Shown one piece after another: positions 32,013-41,204 of a DNA stretch of 64,000 bases. The notes beneath the pieces were generated by a model that worked only from the letters and a program-made list of their open reading frames with translations, was not told the origin of the DNA and ran no database searches. The stretch lies in contig QRDG01002502.1 of assembly GCA_012064385.1 (NCBI GenBank), forward strand, positions 284,512-348,511, in the 5' to 3' direction. The DNA comes from Puccinellia tenuiflora (lineage: Eukaryota; Streptophyta; Magnoliopsida; Poales; Poaceae). The position numbers were made by a program, and so were the translations under genes. Position 1 is the stretch's first letter. Each line of letters opens with the position of its first letter.

Positions 32013-33620
32013 TAAAAAAATGGTAATCCAAATCTATCTTGTCCTCGCAATTGACCCATTACAATTTATTCTCGAGAAATTAGTGAACAATGGGAGTTCT
32101 ACACTGCCATTGTTGGTTCCTTGCATCCACACCTCTCTCTACGTCGATCATGCGGCAGTTTTCATTGCTCCTATCAAGGAGGACATGGATGCGGTCTCTC
32201 GCATTCTACAAGGTTTTTGAGAGGTCACCGGTCTTGTCAACAATTTCAAAAAAAAAACATGATGGTTCTTAGTGGCAGAGCTTAGTGTAGTTCAAGAGGG
32301 GTGGGGGGCAACCCATTAAAAGTTTAGCCTATAAATCTGGAACAATAGAATGCCCCCATAATTGGCGCGGACATATCTAATTATGGCCCTCTAACCCCAC
32401 CCCCCCCCAGCACCCCCACAAGGAGTCGACCCAAGCTCTGCCACCATGGTTCCTATAAGATGCCCCATAATTGATCTTGACGACATCCTCCATGAGTTCC
32501 GCACCACGTGCTCTCACTTCCCAATCTGCTACTTGGGGCTCCCTCTCTCAGTGCACTGTCTTTGAGTGTGGATTTTCAATTCATTGTGGAAAAAATGGCG
32601 AGCAAGTTACCAATCGGATAAGGTAAATTTTTCACTACCGCGAGAAGGGTTTATCTCATCAAATCTAACAACATCGCATGATATCTACCCTCTTATCGCC
32701 TTGGCACCACCTAGGGGCATCATGAAGGACATTCTCAAGCTCGAGTGTGCCTTTCTTTTGGGCAACTTCGATTAAATCTTCCGGCGGGAAATGCAAAGTG
32801 AAATGGGACCTTGTTTACTGACCGGAATATTTGGGTTAACTTGGAGTCATAGATTTAGAAAATAAATCAAGAGCTTCACAGTCTCAATGGCCATGGTTCG
32901 AATTGACGCGAGCTTGGGTGGGTTTGGGGCAGCCATGTGATCGTACCAATATGGAGATGTTCTATTCCTCCATCGCCATTGGCATTGGGAATGGGAAGAT
33001 CGCCAAGTTTTGGCACTCCCCATGGCTCGATGGATAAAACCCAAGGACATTACACCATCCTTTCTCGCCATTTCCAAGCAAAAGAACTTCTGGTCCACAA
33101 GGCCATTGGGTCATGATTTCGGATTCGAAACCTACACCTTGGCGGTGGTATCTCGGTCACCCATATCACCGATTTCTTCTCCTTTGGTGTAAGTTCCAAG
33201 AGGTCCGCCTAAGCGAGGACATCCCAGACTCTATCTGTTGGAAGTTCACCAACAAAGGCATTTACTCCACGTCCTCAGCCTACTTGGTACAATTTGAGAC
33301 CCTGCCTCCATCATGAAGCCGACGATGTGGGGTAGTCCCCCCCCCACCCTTCCTGAGTGCAAAGTATCTGCGTGGCCGATCCTCCAAGATAGTGTTTGGA
33401 TGGAGCCTTGGTCAGCGGGGTTGGCCAAATTGTTGTCAATGCCAATTATGCAAGAGAGTGGCGGAGACCTCATCACATCTAATTTTAAAATGTAGGTACT
33501 CCCTTCGTATTGGCGAGGCAATTATATTAGGTTAAAGATTGGTGGTGCTCGATCACAGGTGTCCGTGGGAGACAACATAGGGGACTCTCTTCTTTAGTCC
33601 TTCTGACTGCATGGGAGATA
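31985..33620 (+). pseudogene. Degenerate LINE ORF2 remnant
   Basis: Recognisable pieces in shifting frames are a reverse-transcriptase segment (LVLAIDPLQFILEKL … HTSLYVDHAAVFIAPIKEDMD, where YADD-like reads YVDH), PICYLGLPLS, KIAKFWHSPWLDG, WKFTNKGIYSTSSAY, CKVSAWPILQDSVW, and a terminal WEIWIEI. Many stops and frameshifts occur. It is interrupted at 32270-32446 by a MITE. Confidence 0.75.
32270..32446. mobile_element. hAT-like MITE inside the LINE remnant
   Basis: Inverted ends tagtggcagagctt (left) and aagctctgccacca (right) match at 12 of 14 positions. The flanks tggttct(t) and tggttcc(t) look like a near-perfect duplication of about 8 bp. The (c/t)agtggc(g/a)gagc terminus is common in plant hAT MITEs. 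It is non-coding, with a C/G-run-rich interior. Confidence 0.65.
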
Positions 33621-33699
33621 TGGATTGAGATCCGAGTCGTAACAAGGTGGAGCAGCTCATTAAGCCAGCCCGAACCGGAATCCCCAAATGGAGCCCGAG

Positions 33700-34015
33700 C
33701 TCGAGGGATCTTGGTTTTTCAAAAAAAAAATGTATTTTAAATTTCATAAAATCGAAACAAAAATTCTGACCTACATGAAAATGACAAATCTGATAAAATT
33801 TCAAGTTTTTCAAAATACTTATTGTTCACACATCGAGATCCACCCATTTGTCATTTTTGTCTACCGTAAGATACAACGAATTTCGTATTGATTTTCTGCA
33901 CACTTATAGGTTATATTATTATCTACGTCTAGATATTGTTTCCGAATTTCTTGAAACTAAAAAATGCGGACTTAATTTTTTTCAAATACCGTGCTCCCTG
34001 GAGCTCAGCCTTCAA
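33700..34015. mobile_element. Foldback-like AT-rich element
   Basis: The left part (gagctcgagggatcttggtt, ttttaaatttcataaaatcg) and the right part (gaatttcttgaaactaaaaa…gtgctccctggagctc) are roughly inverted relative to each other around an AT-rich centre with no reading frame. Ends are not precisely defined. Confidence 0.35.
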
Positions 34016-34051
34016 AATGCCTCACTCAGCCCTTATGCACTAGTACGTTCC

Positions 34052-34067
34052 AATTATGGTAAAAATT
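34052..34067. repeat. Target-site duplication of the LINE, left copy
   Basis: aattatggtaaaaatt, identical over 16 bp to 39051-39066, which follows the LINE A-tail. Confidence 0.93.
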
Positions 34068-37000
34068 ACTGTCTCATCCGACCCGGTGCTTCTCGAGTGT
34101 TCTTGTCCCTGTGTGGCGACTGGCGATATGCCGTTCCCTTCCTCCTGAATTTCTCATGCTTCTCTTTCGATCCAACCCCAAATCCGATCTCCTCTCCGAT
34201 TCAACTTCAATACCCATCTCTTGATTCCTTGATCTATCTCTCCTCAATCGATTTTTCCAGTTTCCACTAAAAACTCTGCTAGTCAACCTTGGTAGTGCTC
34301 TGCCGCTGTTCATCGACGCCGGCGACCTTGCCCTGGTGCGACTGGACTGTTCTGTTCCGTTCTTCATCCTCGGTTGTAGGTGACGACCGTGCTCCACCGT
34401 TGGTGCCGGATCTCCGTTCTCTGTTAGGCTCTTCTCTTTTCCTCTTCTCTTGAAGAGCAGGCCACCGATTTGGGAAGGAATTAGCAATCCAATTGCTGCT
34501 CAAGACAAGCTGTCTCTCAGTAGTAGGCTGGAGAAAAAATTCAGTCAAGCACCTATCTGGCCGGAGATTCAAGGTTCAGAGATACAAAGGCTGTCCCTGA
34601 ATCTGCAGCTGAAGATCATGTCGAAGACTCTTGGGAAGCCACCTGATGCAGCAGCCACTAGAGGAGGCTGGCCTCCCGATGCTCATCTTGAAGCTAACAT
34701 TGGGAACCCTCGAACCGAGGCAGTCGCCATTGGAGACGCTCGAACCATGGCTGCCATGACAGGAGATGCTCGCAATGTGGCACTAGCTGCAGCTATGAAA
34801 CTCATAGGCTGGAATTGCCGAGGAATGGGCAAGGACCTTGACAACTCCACGAAGATGGAGTACCTTGCAAGATTGATGAGCTCCACAGGTGCGCAGATCA
34901 CTTTTGTTTCAGAAATAAGAACATCCAGGTATAATTCTTCACATCTTAATTCTCGTTTTAATACTGCCGATAGCTTCGTGGTTCCATCCAATGGTCGTTC
35001 GGGAGGTCTATGGCTGCTTTGGTATGATGAAGTGAGCGTCTCTGTCAAGTTTTCTAACCACTATATGATTTTAGCGCTAGTTACCAATAGAACTACTAAT
35101 GTAGATTTTGCCTTGGCTTGCATTTATGGAGATCCCCATCATCGCCACACTAGGGAGATATGGAATCATGTTTCCTTTTTTGTTAATGATAACCTTGGGA
35201 AGCCAGTGGTTTGTCTAGGTGATCTGAATAACATCATGTGTGATATGGACACCACTTCTAATTCTGTAAATAAGTATCGCATGCGTGTTTTTAACTCTTA
35301 TGTAAAGCAATGTGGTCTGTTTGATTTGGGGTTTAGTGGACCAGCTTATACTTGGACAAACATGCGTTTTTCCTCTAGACCTATATTTGAAAGGCTTGAT
35401 CGTTGTATTGCTAATGCAGAATGGTGTGCTGTGTATCCAAATACTAATGTGTTTAATCTGCCAATCATTCACTCTCTAAGTGATCATGCGCCTATTTTGC
35501 TTTCTACCCATTCCCAGCTTCGTAGACCTAAACTTCATTTTAAATTTGAGAACTGGTGGACTTTTGAGGAAGACTTCCAAGGTTTTGCAAAAAATGCTTG
35601 GGCCTCTTCGGTTAACAAACCTTTCCATGCTAGAACCATTACTCTTGCAGGGAGTCTAAAAAGGTGGTGCAAGAAGAAAAAACCATTACAGCAGCAACTT
35701 GATTGTATCCAAAAACAAATCAATGAGATTCAGATGAAGCCGATGCATCTTCAAGATTTCTCCCTTCAGGCAAGGTTAGTTTCCCAATATGAAGATAATT
35801 TGGCCAAACTCACTGAATTTTATCGACAACGTGCAAAAAAACACTGGGCAACTCAAGGTGATAGGAACACATCATTCTTTCACAATGCCGTTCAAAAGCG
35901 TAAGCGTCGAAATCGTATTATTTCCATTAAGGACACCCATGGCAACAATTTGTTTAATCCGGAAGATATTGCAAGGGAGTTTGTTCACTATTTCAAAACT
36001 ATTTTTCGCTCCTCTTCCACTAACAATGACAGGCCCAGCTTAGAAGCAACAATGTCACAAGATGTAAATGACTTCACCAACTCGATCCCTGATAAGCAGG
36101 AGTTATGGGAAATTCTCAAGGCCATGAAGAAGAATGCCTCTCCAGGACCAGATGGTTTCAATGTCGGCTTCTACCTATCTGTTTGGAGTTGGATAGGAGA
36201 TGATGTCACAAATGTGGTAAGGAACTTTTACATAACAGGTATTATGCCACCTCATCTCAATGATACTCAAATTGCGCTCATTCCTAAGAAATTTACTTGT
36301 CTTGTACCTTCTGATTTTCGACCCATAAGCTTGTGCAATGTCATTTACAAAATTATTGCAAAATCTCTAGCCAACAGATTGAAAGAGCACCTGCCGGATT
36401 ATATACACCCTTCTCAACAAGCTTTTATTGAAGGTAGACGCATTAGCAACAACATTATAGTTGCCCAGGAAATTGCTCACTCTTTCTCTTTGTCCTCCTG
36501 GGATAGCCTTGATTTTATGCTAAAAATTGATCTTGCAAAGGCTTTTGATAGATTAGAGTGGAACTTCATACTTTCGGCTCTTGCTCGCAAAGGCTTTCAT
36601 GGTCATTTCATAAAACTTGTGCATACTTGCATTTCTTCACCGACTTTCTCTGTCATTATTAATGGGCAATCTTTTGCTAAGTTTAAAAGTAGTAGAGGAA
36701 TAAGGCAGGGTTGTCCTTTGTCGCCATATCTCTTTGTCCTTGCAGTGAATGAACTATCTTTGAAACTACAGGATGCTCTGCAAGCCAACAGTCTAACAGG
36801 TATTTCACTTGGGCCGAATTGCCCTCCAATTCACTCATTGATGTTTGCGGACGACTTGATTGTTTGTGGCAAAGCAAATGTACAAGAAGCTGAAGCTATT
36901 TTCAATATCATAAACCACTTCTGTCAGGAATCAGGGCAAATTCCGAACTGGAGTAAGTCTGGAATTTTATTCAGCAAAAATGTCCCCTTGCAGGTCAAAC

Positions 37001-39050
37001 AAGATATAAAAGTAATCTTTCCAGCACCAAATATTGACGACTCTTTTGTTCATCTAGGTCACCCACTTGTTCTGCCATCCAAAGATAGATCAGCGGCTTA
37101 CAATTTTATTTATGACAAATTCAAATCCAAGCTTAGTGCTTACAAAGCCAATAGACTCTCACATGCAGCCAGATTAACTCTTATAAAATCTGTTTTCTCT
37201 TCTATACCTGTCTACTACATGTCCAACATACTGTTTTCAAAAAAGTTTCTTGCTAAACTGACGGCTATCATTAGAAATTTCTGGTGGACAGGTATTCAGG
37301 ATGATCGGACAACTAAAAGCTTATGCCTTAGAGCTTGGGCTGATGTGTGTACTGAAAAAAACATTGGGGGACTTGGTGTTAGAAATTTGCAGGCAATCAA
37401 TCAAGGTTTAATCCTATCGGCAGCTTGGAGATTAGCTAAGGAGCCGCAAAATCAGGTTGCTCAAATACTTAAAGCAAAGTATCACCATGATACTTCAATC
37501 TGGAGAGCCAAGTCCAACATGCCAAAATCAGCCTTTTGGTCGGCAATTCTCAAGGTAAAGCCTCTTTTGATTTCAGCTTCCATATACCAGATTGTTGATG
37601 GTAGTAGCTCGGTCTGGAGCTCTCCTTGGTTTATGGGTTGGGAAACTATTTATGATCACCTCATAATACAACAGCAACCTTTTGTTTATCCGGCTCTTGT
37701 TAGAGATCTTTGGGTTCCAGGCCAAAAGCGATGGAATGAAGATTTAATTACTTCTATATTCAGGCCAGAAGCAGCTAATGCAATTCTTCAAACGCCTATA
37801 ATTGATGCAGATGGACAAGATACTCTTATTTGGAAACTAACCCCTGCAGGTCATCACTCCCCCAAAAGCGCATACAAGCACTGCTACAACAATCTCCAAC
37901 TACCGCCGAGGCAACGTCCAAAAATTGTTCCATCGCAGGTCATCTCCCTCCTTAACCAGGTTTGGAAAGATAAAGAAATGGCGCCGAGAATTCAAACGTT
38001 TGCTTGGAGGCTTCTCAGGAAAGCACTCCCCACAGGTAAGAGGGCAAGTAGGTATTCCAAACATATCAAAAATAATTGCTCTAGATGTGGTAATGAGGAA
38101 GATGAAATGCATATGCTTTTTCTATGCCCATTTTCTAGAGCAGCCTGGTTTTGTTTTCCGTGGTTCATTAAAACTGAAATCCTAGCGGAACATCATCACA
38201 CAATTCCTAATATGTTACATGCTTTACTTGCTTCTGGGCATCCTCAAATAAATACAACTACTCTGTATACTTTCCTCTGGTGTCTCTGGAAATCTAGAAA
38301 CGACACTCTGTTTTGTAGGAAAACAAGCAGTCCTTTGCAGGTGTTTGCAGCGGCTGATGCCATAATCAAGGCAACCAAGTTAGAGGGTGTCAGCAATAAT
38401 GATCACCACGCCAAAGAGCAGTCTCCAAAAAGTAGGCAAACACCTCCATCGGTTCCTCAAGTTCAGGAATTAGAATTTCAAGCAGGGAATGCCATCTTCA
38501 GTGATGCTGCCTGGGAGAAGAAACAAGATTCAGCAACAAGCCAAGCAGGGTTAGGAGTAATCATCCACTTTCCGGAGAACCATCATCTCCATCAGCTGCA
38601 TGTCTCGGCGCTCTCTCCGCCGGCATCGTCTCCATTACAAGCTGAGACTTATGGACTACTTCTAGCTACAAAGCTAGCAGATCTTTTACAGGTTCAAGAC
38701 CCTCGCTTCTATACTGATTGCTCAGTATTGACTTCTGCAGCCACGGCATCATCGGTATTTGCAGATCAGGGGCATTGGGAGATTAGGCCACAACTGGCAG
38801 CAATACGAAGCTCTCCGTCTTTTCGGTACAACAATATTACTCACATCAATAGGAGCAGAAACGTGAAGGCCCATCATCAAGCTCGTTTGGCACTGAGAAT
38901 TCAGACTACGTCTTTAGCAGTTCGTTGCTTAAGTGCTGACATAGGACACTGTCCAAGTAGGGATATTCTCTCTGTATCTAGCGTCGCTTCTTTCACGCTT
39001 CTATCTGTAAAATGTTCTTAATGGAATAAAATCTTTGTTGTTCAAAAAAA
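34068..39050 (+). mobile_element. L1-type LINE bounded by a 16-bp duplication
   Basis: A 4983-bp insertion with one very long ORF, a short A-run (39044-39050) after a ttgttgttc tail, and a perfect 16-bp target duplication. The duplication marks both true ends. No ORF1 (gag-like) frame exists between the 5' end and the long ORF, so the copy was either 5'-truncated on insertion or derives from an ORF1-less lineage. The uninterrupted 1467-codon frame indicates a recent insertion. Confidence 0.92.
34618..39021 (+). CDS. LINE ORF2: endonuclease, reverse transcriptase, zinc-binding domain, RNase H
   Basis: 1467 aa from the first ATG; the open frame begins 56 codons earlier without an ATG. An APE-type endonuclease lies at about residues 60-280 (LIGWNCRGMG, VSEIRTS, GDLNNI, HSLSDHAPI). 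Reverse transcriptase lies at about 560-830 (FRPISLCNVIYKIIAKSLANR, FMLKIDLAKAFD, GIRQGCPLSPYLF, catalytic FADD at 743-746). The zf-RVT domain is at about 1115-1190 (APRIQTFAWRLL…CSRCGNEEDEMHMLFLC). A C-terminal RNase H is at about 1295-1430 (FSDAAWEK, LQAETYGLLLA, TDCSVL). This domain order is standard for plant L1 elements. Catalytic residues appear intact, so the enzyme could be functional if expressed. The usual nucleic-acid-binding ORF1 is missing. Confidence 0.93.
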   Translation: MSKTLGKPPDAAATRGGWPPDAHLEANIGNPRTEAVAIGDARTMAAMTGDARNVALAAAMKLIGWNCRGMGKDLDNSTKMEYLARLMSSTGAQITFVSEIRTSRYNSSHLNSRFNTADSFVVPSNGRSGGLWLLWYDEVSVSVKFSNHYMILALVTNRTTNVDFALACIYGDPHHRHTREIWNHVSFFVNDNLGKPVVCLGDLNNIMCDMDTTSNSVNKYRMRVFNSYVKQCGLFDLGFSGPAYTWTNMRFSSRPIFERLDRCIANAEWCAVYPNTNVFNLPIIHSLSDHAPILLSTHSQLRRPKLHFKFENWWTFEEDFQGFAKNAWASSVNKPFHARTITLAGSLKRWCKKKKPLQQQLDCIQKQINEIQMKPMHLQDFSLQARLVSQYEDNLAKLTEFYRQRAKKHWATQGDRNTSFFHNAVQKRKRRNRIISIKDTHGNNLFNPEDIAREFVHYFKTIFRSSSTNNDRPSLEATMSQDVNDFTNSIPDKQELWEILKAMKKNASPGPDGFNVGFYLSVWSWIGDDVTNVVRNFYITGIMPPHLNDTQIALIPKKFTCLVPSDFRPISLCNVIYKIIAKSLANRLKEHLPDYIHPSQQAFIEGRRISNNIIVAQEIAHSFSLSSWDSLDFMLKIDLAKAFDRLEWNFILSALARKGFHGHFIKLVHTCISSPTFSVIINGQSFAKFKSSRGIRQGCPLSPYLFVLAVNELSLKLQDALQANSLTGISLGPNCPPIHSLMFADDLIVCGKANVQEAEAIFNIINHFCQESGQIPNWSKSGILFSKNVPLQVKQDIKVIFPAPNIDDSFVHLGHPLVLPSKDRSAAYNFIYDKFKSKLSAYKANRLSHAARLTLIKSVFSSIPVYYMSNILFSKKFLAKLTAIIRNFWWTGIQDDRTTKSLCLRAWADVCTEKNIGGLGVRNLQAINQGLILSAAWRLAKEPQNQVAQILKAKYHHDTSIWRAKSNMPKSAFWSAILKVKPLLISASIYQIVDGSSSVWSSPWFMGWETIYDHLIIQQQPFVYPALVRDLWVPGQKRWNEDLITSIFRPEAANAILQTPIIDADGQDTLIWKLTPAGHHSPKSAYKHCYNNLQLPPRQRPKIVPSQVISLLNQVWKDKEMAPRIQTFAWRLLRKALPTGKRASRYSKHIKNNCSRCGNEEDEMHMLFLCPFSRAAWFCFPWFIKTEILAEHHHTIPNMLHALLASGHPQINTTTLYTFLWCLWKSRNDTLFCRKTSSPLQVFAAADAIIKATKLEGVSNNDHHAKEQSPKSRQTPPSVPQVQELEFQAGNAIFSDAAWEKKQDSATSQAGLGVIIHFPENHHLHQLHVSALSPPASSPLQAETYGLLLATKLADLLQVQDPRFYTDCSVLTSAATASSVFADQGHWEIRPQLAAIRSSPSFRYNNITHINRSRNVKAHHQARLALRIQTTSLAVRCLSADIGHCPSRDILSVSSVASFTLLSVKCS

Positions 39051-39066
39051 AATTATGGTAAAAATT
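39051..39066. repeat. Target-site duplication of the LINE, right copy
   Basis: aattatggtaaaaatt, a perfect match to 34052-34067. Its leading A residues merge with the LINE A-tail. Confidence 0.93.
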
Positions 39067-39572
39067 GTTTTTACTTTACTCATTTAATTTGGATGCATGT
39101 CCACGAACGGCCTCCTCCCCACCCGATCAAATGGTCAGATATATAGCATCTCGCGGTGTGCCGCCGTACATTAGTACAATGCCACTTCATTCGTCATGGC
39201 AGAAGATCCATTTTTCATCCGGGCTTCCCTTACCGTTTGCCGCGTCGCCTAAAATGAATTTATCTGCTTTCTCATAGTTCAGTATAATAAGCATACTAAT
39301 AATGCAAACGGCAGAGCTCCTGCCAATTCCCGTCATAGTTTTTTTGTTCGATCAACCGCGTTTCAGTTTCCTAGTCTCCTTTTTTTCCCCTCCTTGAATG
39401 TGTTGGAACACGAGAGCAGTGCAGGCCACATGTGGATCACGAGTGTGCACGCGGCTCTCGTGCGATCGATCGACTAGAAAAGGGCAGCGAGCACCGGGGC
39501 ACGAAAATTACCAAGCCACGGAAATGCGGTGGATCGATCAGTTGCTGCTGTTACTGTTAGACATCCTAACAA
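39067..39572. repeat. Segmental duplication, copy B
   Basis: A contiguous counterpart of 29,725-29,845 plus 31,615-32,012. It starts ttactcattt(aat)ttggatgcatg, passes tagcatctcgcggtgtgccgc, cattcgtcatggcaga and cacgagagcagtgcaggcc, and ends gatcagttgctgctgttact. It has no coding capacity. Confidence 0.7.
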
Positions 39573-41204
39573 ACAGCCTAGAATGGAATTAGCTAACGGA
39601 GGTTATCCACGATGCAGTCTTCCAGAACACTACCTTGAAGGCCCAATAAATGTGCCGTGCGTAACAGTTATTAACAAACTTGCCCTGGTAGCCAGGTCGC
39701 CCGCTTGAGATTTATAAGAGTTAGGTCGCATTCATCATACTTAAATTGCTGGTTGCAACTCATCATGGAATACACTGCATTAACGTTAGGCTGCAATATG
39801 AAGGTCCCTGCAACTAATTCTTAGCTAACCCGTTCTGTTTTGTTTGCGAGATGGAAGATGATGAAGCTGTCTCTTTCCCCCTTTGTTTTTTGGGAATGCT
39901 TTGTGAAATTGCGGCAGCTAACTAACTGCAATGATAAATTAGGCAGAAGAAGATCACGGGGTAGCATGTATAGTAAGCAAGTCTCCTTTACAGACCTAGG
40001 CATTTTCGTCTTCGTTTTGGACGGTAAGCTCTTTACTGAATCAGGGGACCCTGCATACAATCAGCTTCTACTACTCTACAAGGAAATCTGGACATGAACC
40101 TAGCCTGTCGCTGGTTGCTTCGTCTCCTGCCGTCGTGCGCGGTTGCCTGTCGAAACTGAAAGAGTCCGGGACATCACAGCGCGGCGGTTGGGTATACCGC
40201 GACAGGGACATGAACCGTACAATACATCAATTAGATTTAGTGCCGCGTCCACATCCCCGGTATTCAGCGAGGCCAGCCAGAAAAGAACACTTTGTATATA
40301 GGCTACTCAACGACAGCTGGGTTTCTGAACGGCAAAGCTGGTGAATTTTAGCATTTTCCTCGCTCACAATCACAATCACATGCAGACCAGATCGATCGCT
40401 TGGCGCACACAAGTCTTCCTTCTAGCTGTTCGATCCGTCAGTGTTGAATTAGCGCGAAAACAAATGATCAGAACGTGATTTGGGACTAGCAGACATTATG
40501 CTTTGCTTAGCGGTAGCGTTTAGGAAAAATTACACACCAGGCTGGTGGGTCTGAAACCCTCATTTGTTTACGGTCGCCTCTGGGCATGCCACATGGCCAC
40601 ATGGGAGATTTGGGAGCTATCCGTCAGTTTAACGAACTGTACTGATAGCGTGCTGCATTATTGCTCATTCTTTTGTGGAATGTTGAAGTAGGCCATGCCC
40701 TGGATCTTGTGTGAAATTGTTTATTTATGCCTACCACAAATAATAGTTCCATATTTACACCGTTTAGGCTGCATTGGTATAAGGTAGTGGAATGTGATAG
40801 TTCAGTTTGCTCCACGAGTACTTCGCCTTTTGGCTAACTAACTTTTGTGTTACTCATTAATTCCACACTAGATTATTAAATAAGTTCAATGCATCACAGT
40901 TTAGCAATCGCGAACTAAGGTTTACTTATCATTTCAAGTTTAATCTCGAGGATTTCCTCATATCGTTCCAGATAAACACCCACGGCTGCACTCCTGAAAA
41001 GTAAACTGTTCAAACTATGACGAACCACGGTATTGACAGAAATAGAGTACACGATACAACTTTACGATTGATTCAAGACAAGTAGTATATAACACTTATG
41101 TTGTATGCAGTCCAGAATCAAGATGCTTGTGTGCATACGGCGTAAAAAGCTTCTCTCTCTCTCTGTGCTCGGTTGCGGTTTGGTTCTCCTGGTTGTTTCG
41201 CTGG
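39573..41204. other. Intergenic, 3' side of the aldehyde dehydrogenase gene
   Basis: No gene, RNA or clear transposon end is recognised. The ct-repeat run (tctctctctctctg, about 41,150-41,166) directly precedes the stop side of the dehydrogenase gene and is probably within its 3' UTR on the minus strand. Confidence 0.4.

Noticed and set aside
33246..33521. Minus-strand ORF of 91 codons
   Set aside because: It is antisense to the plus-strand LINE remnant (WKFTNKGIYSTSSAY region), whose frame gives the recognisable similarity.
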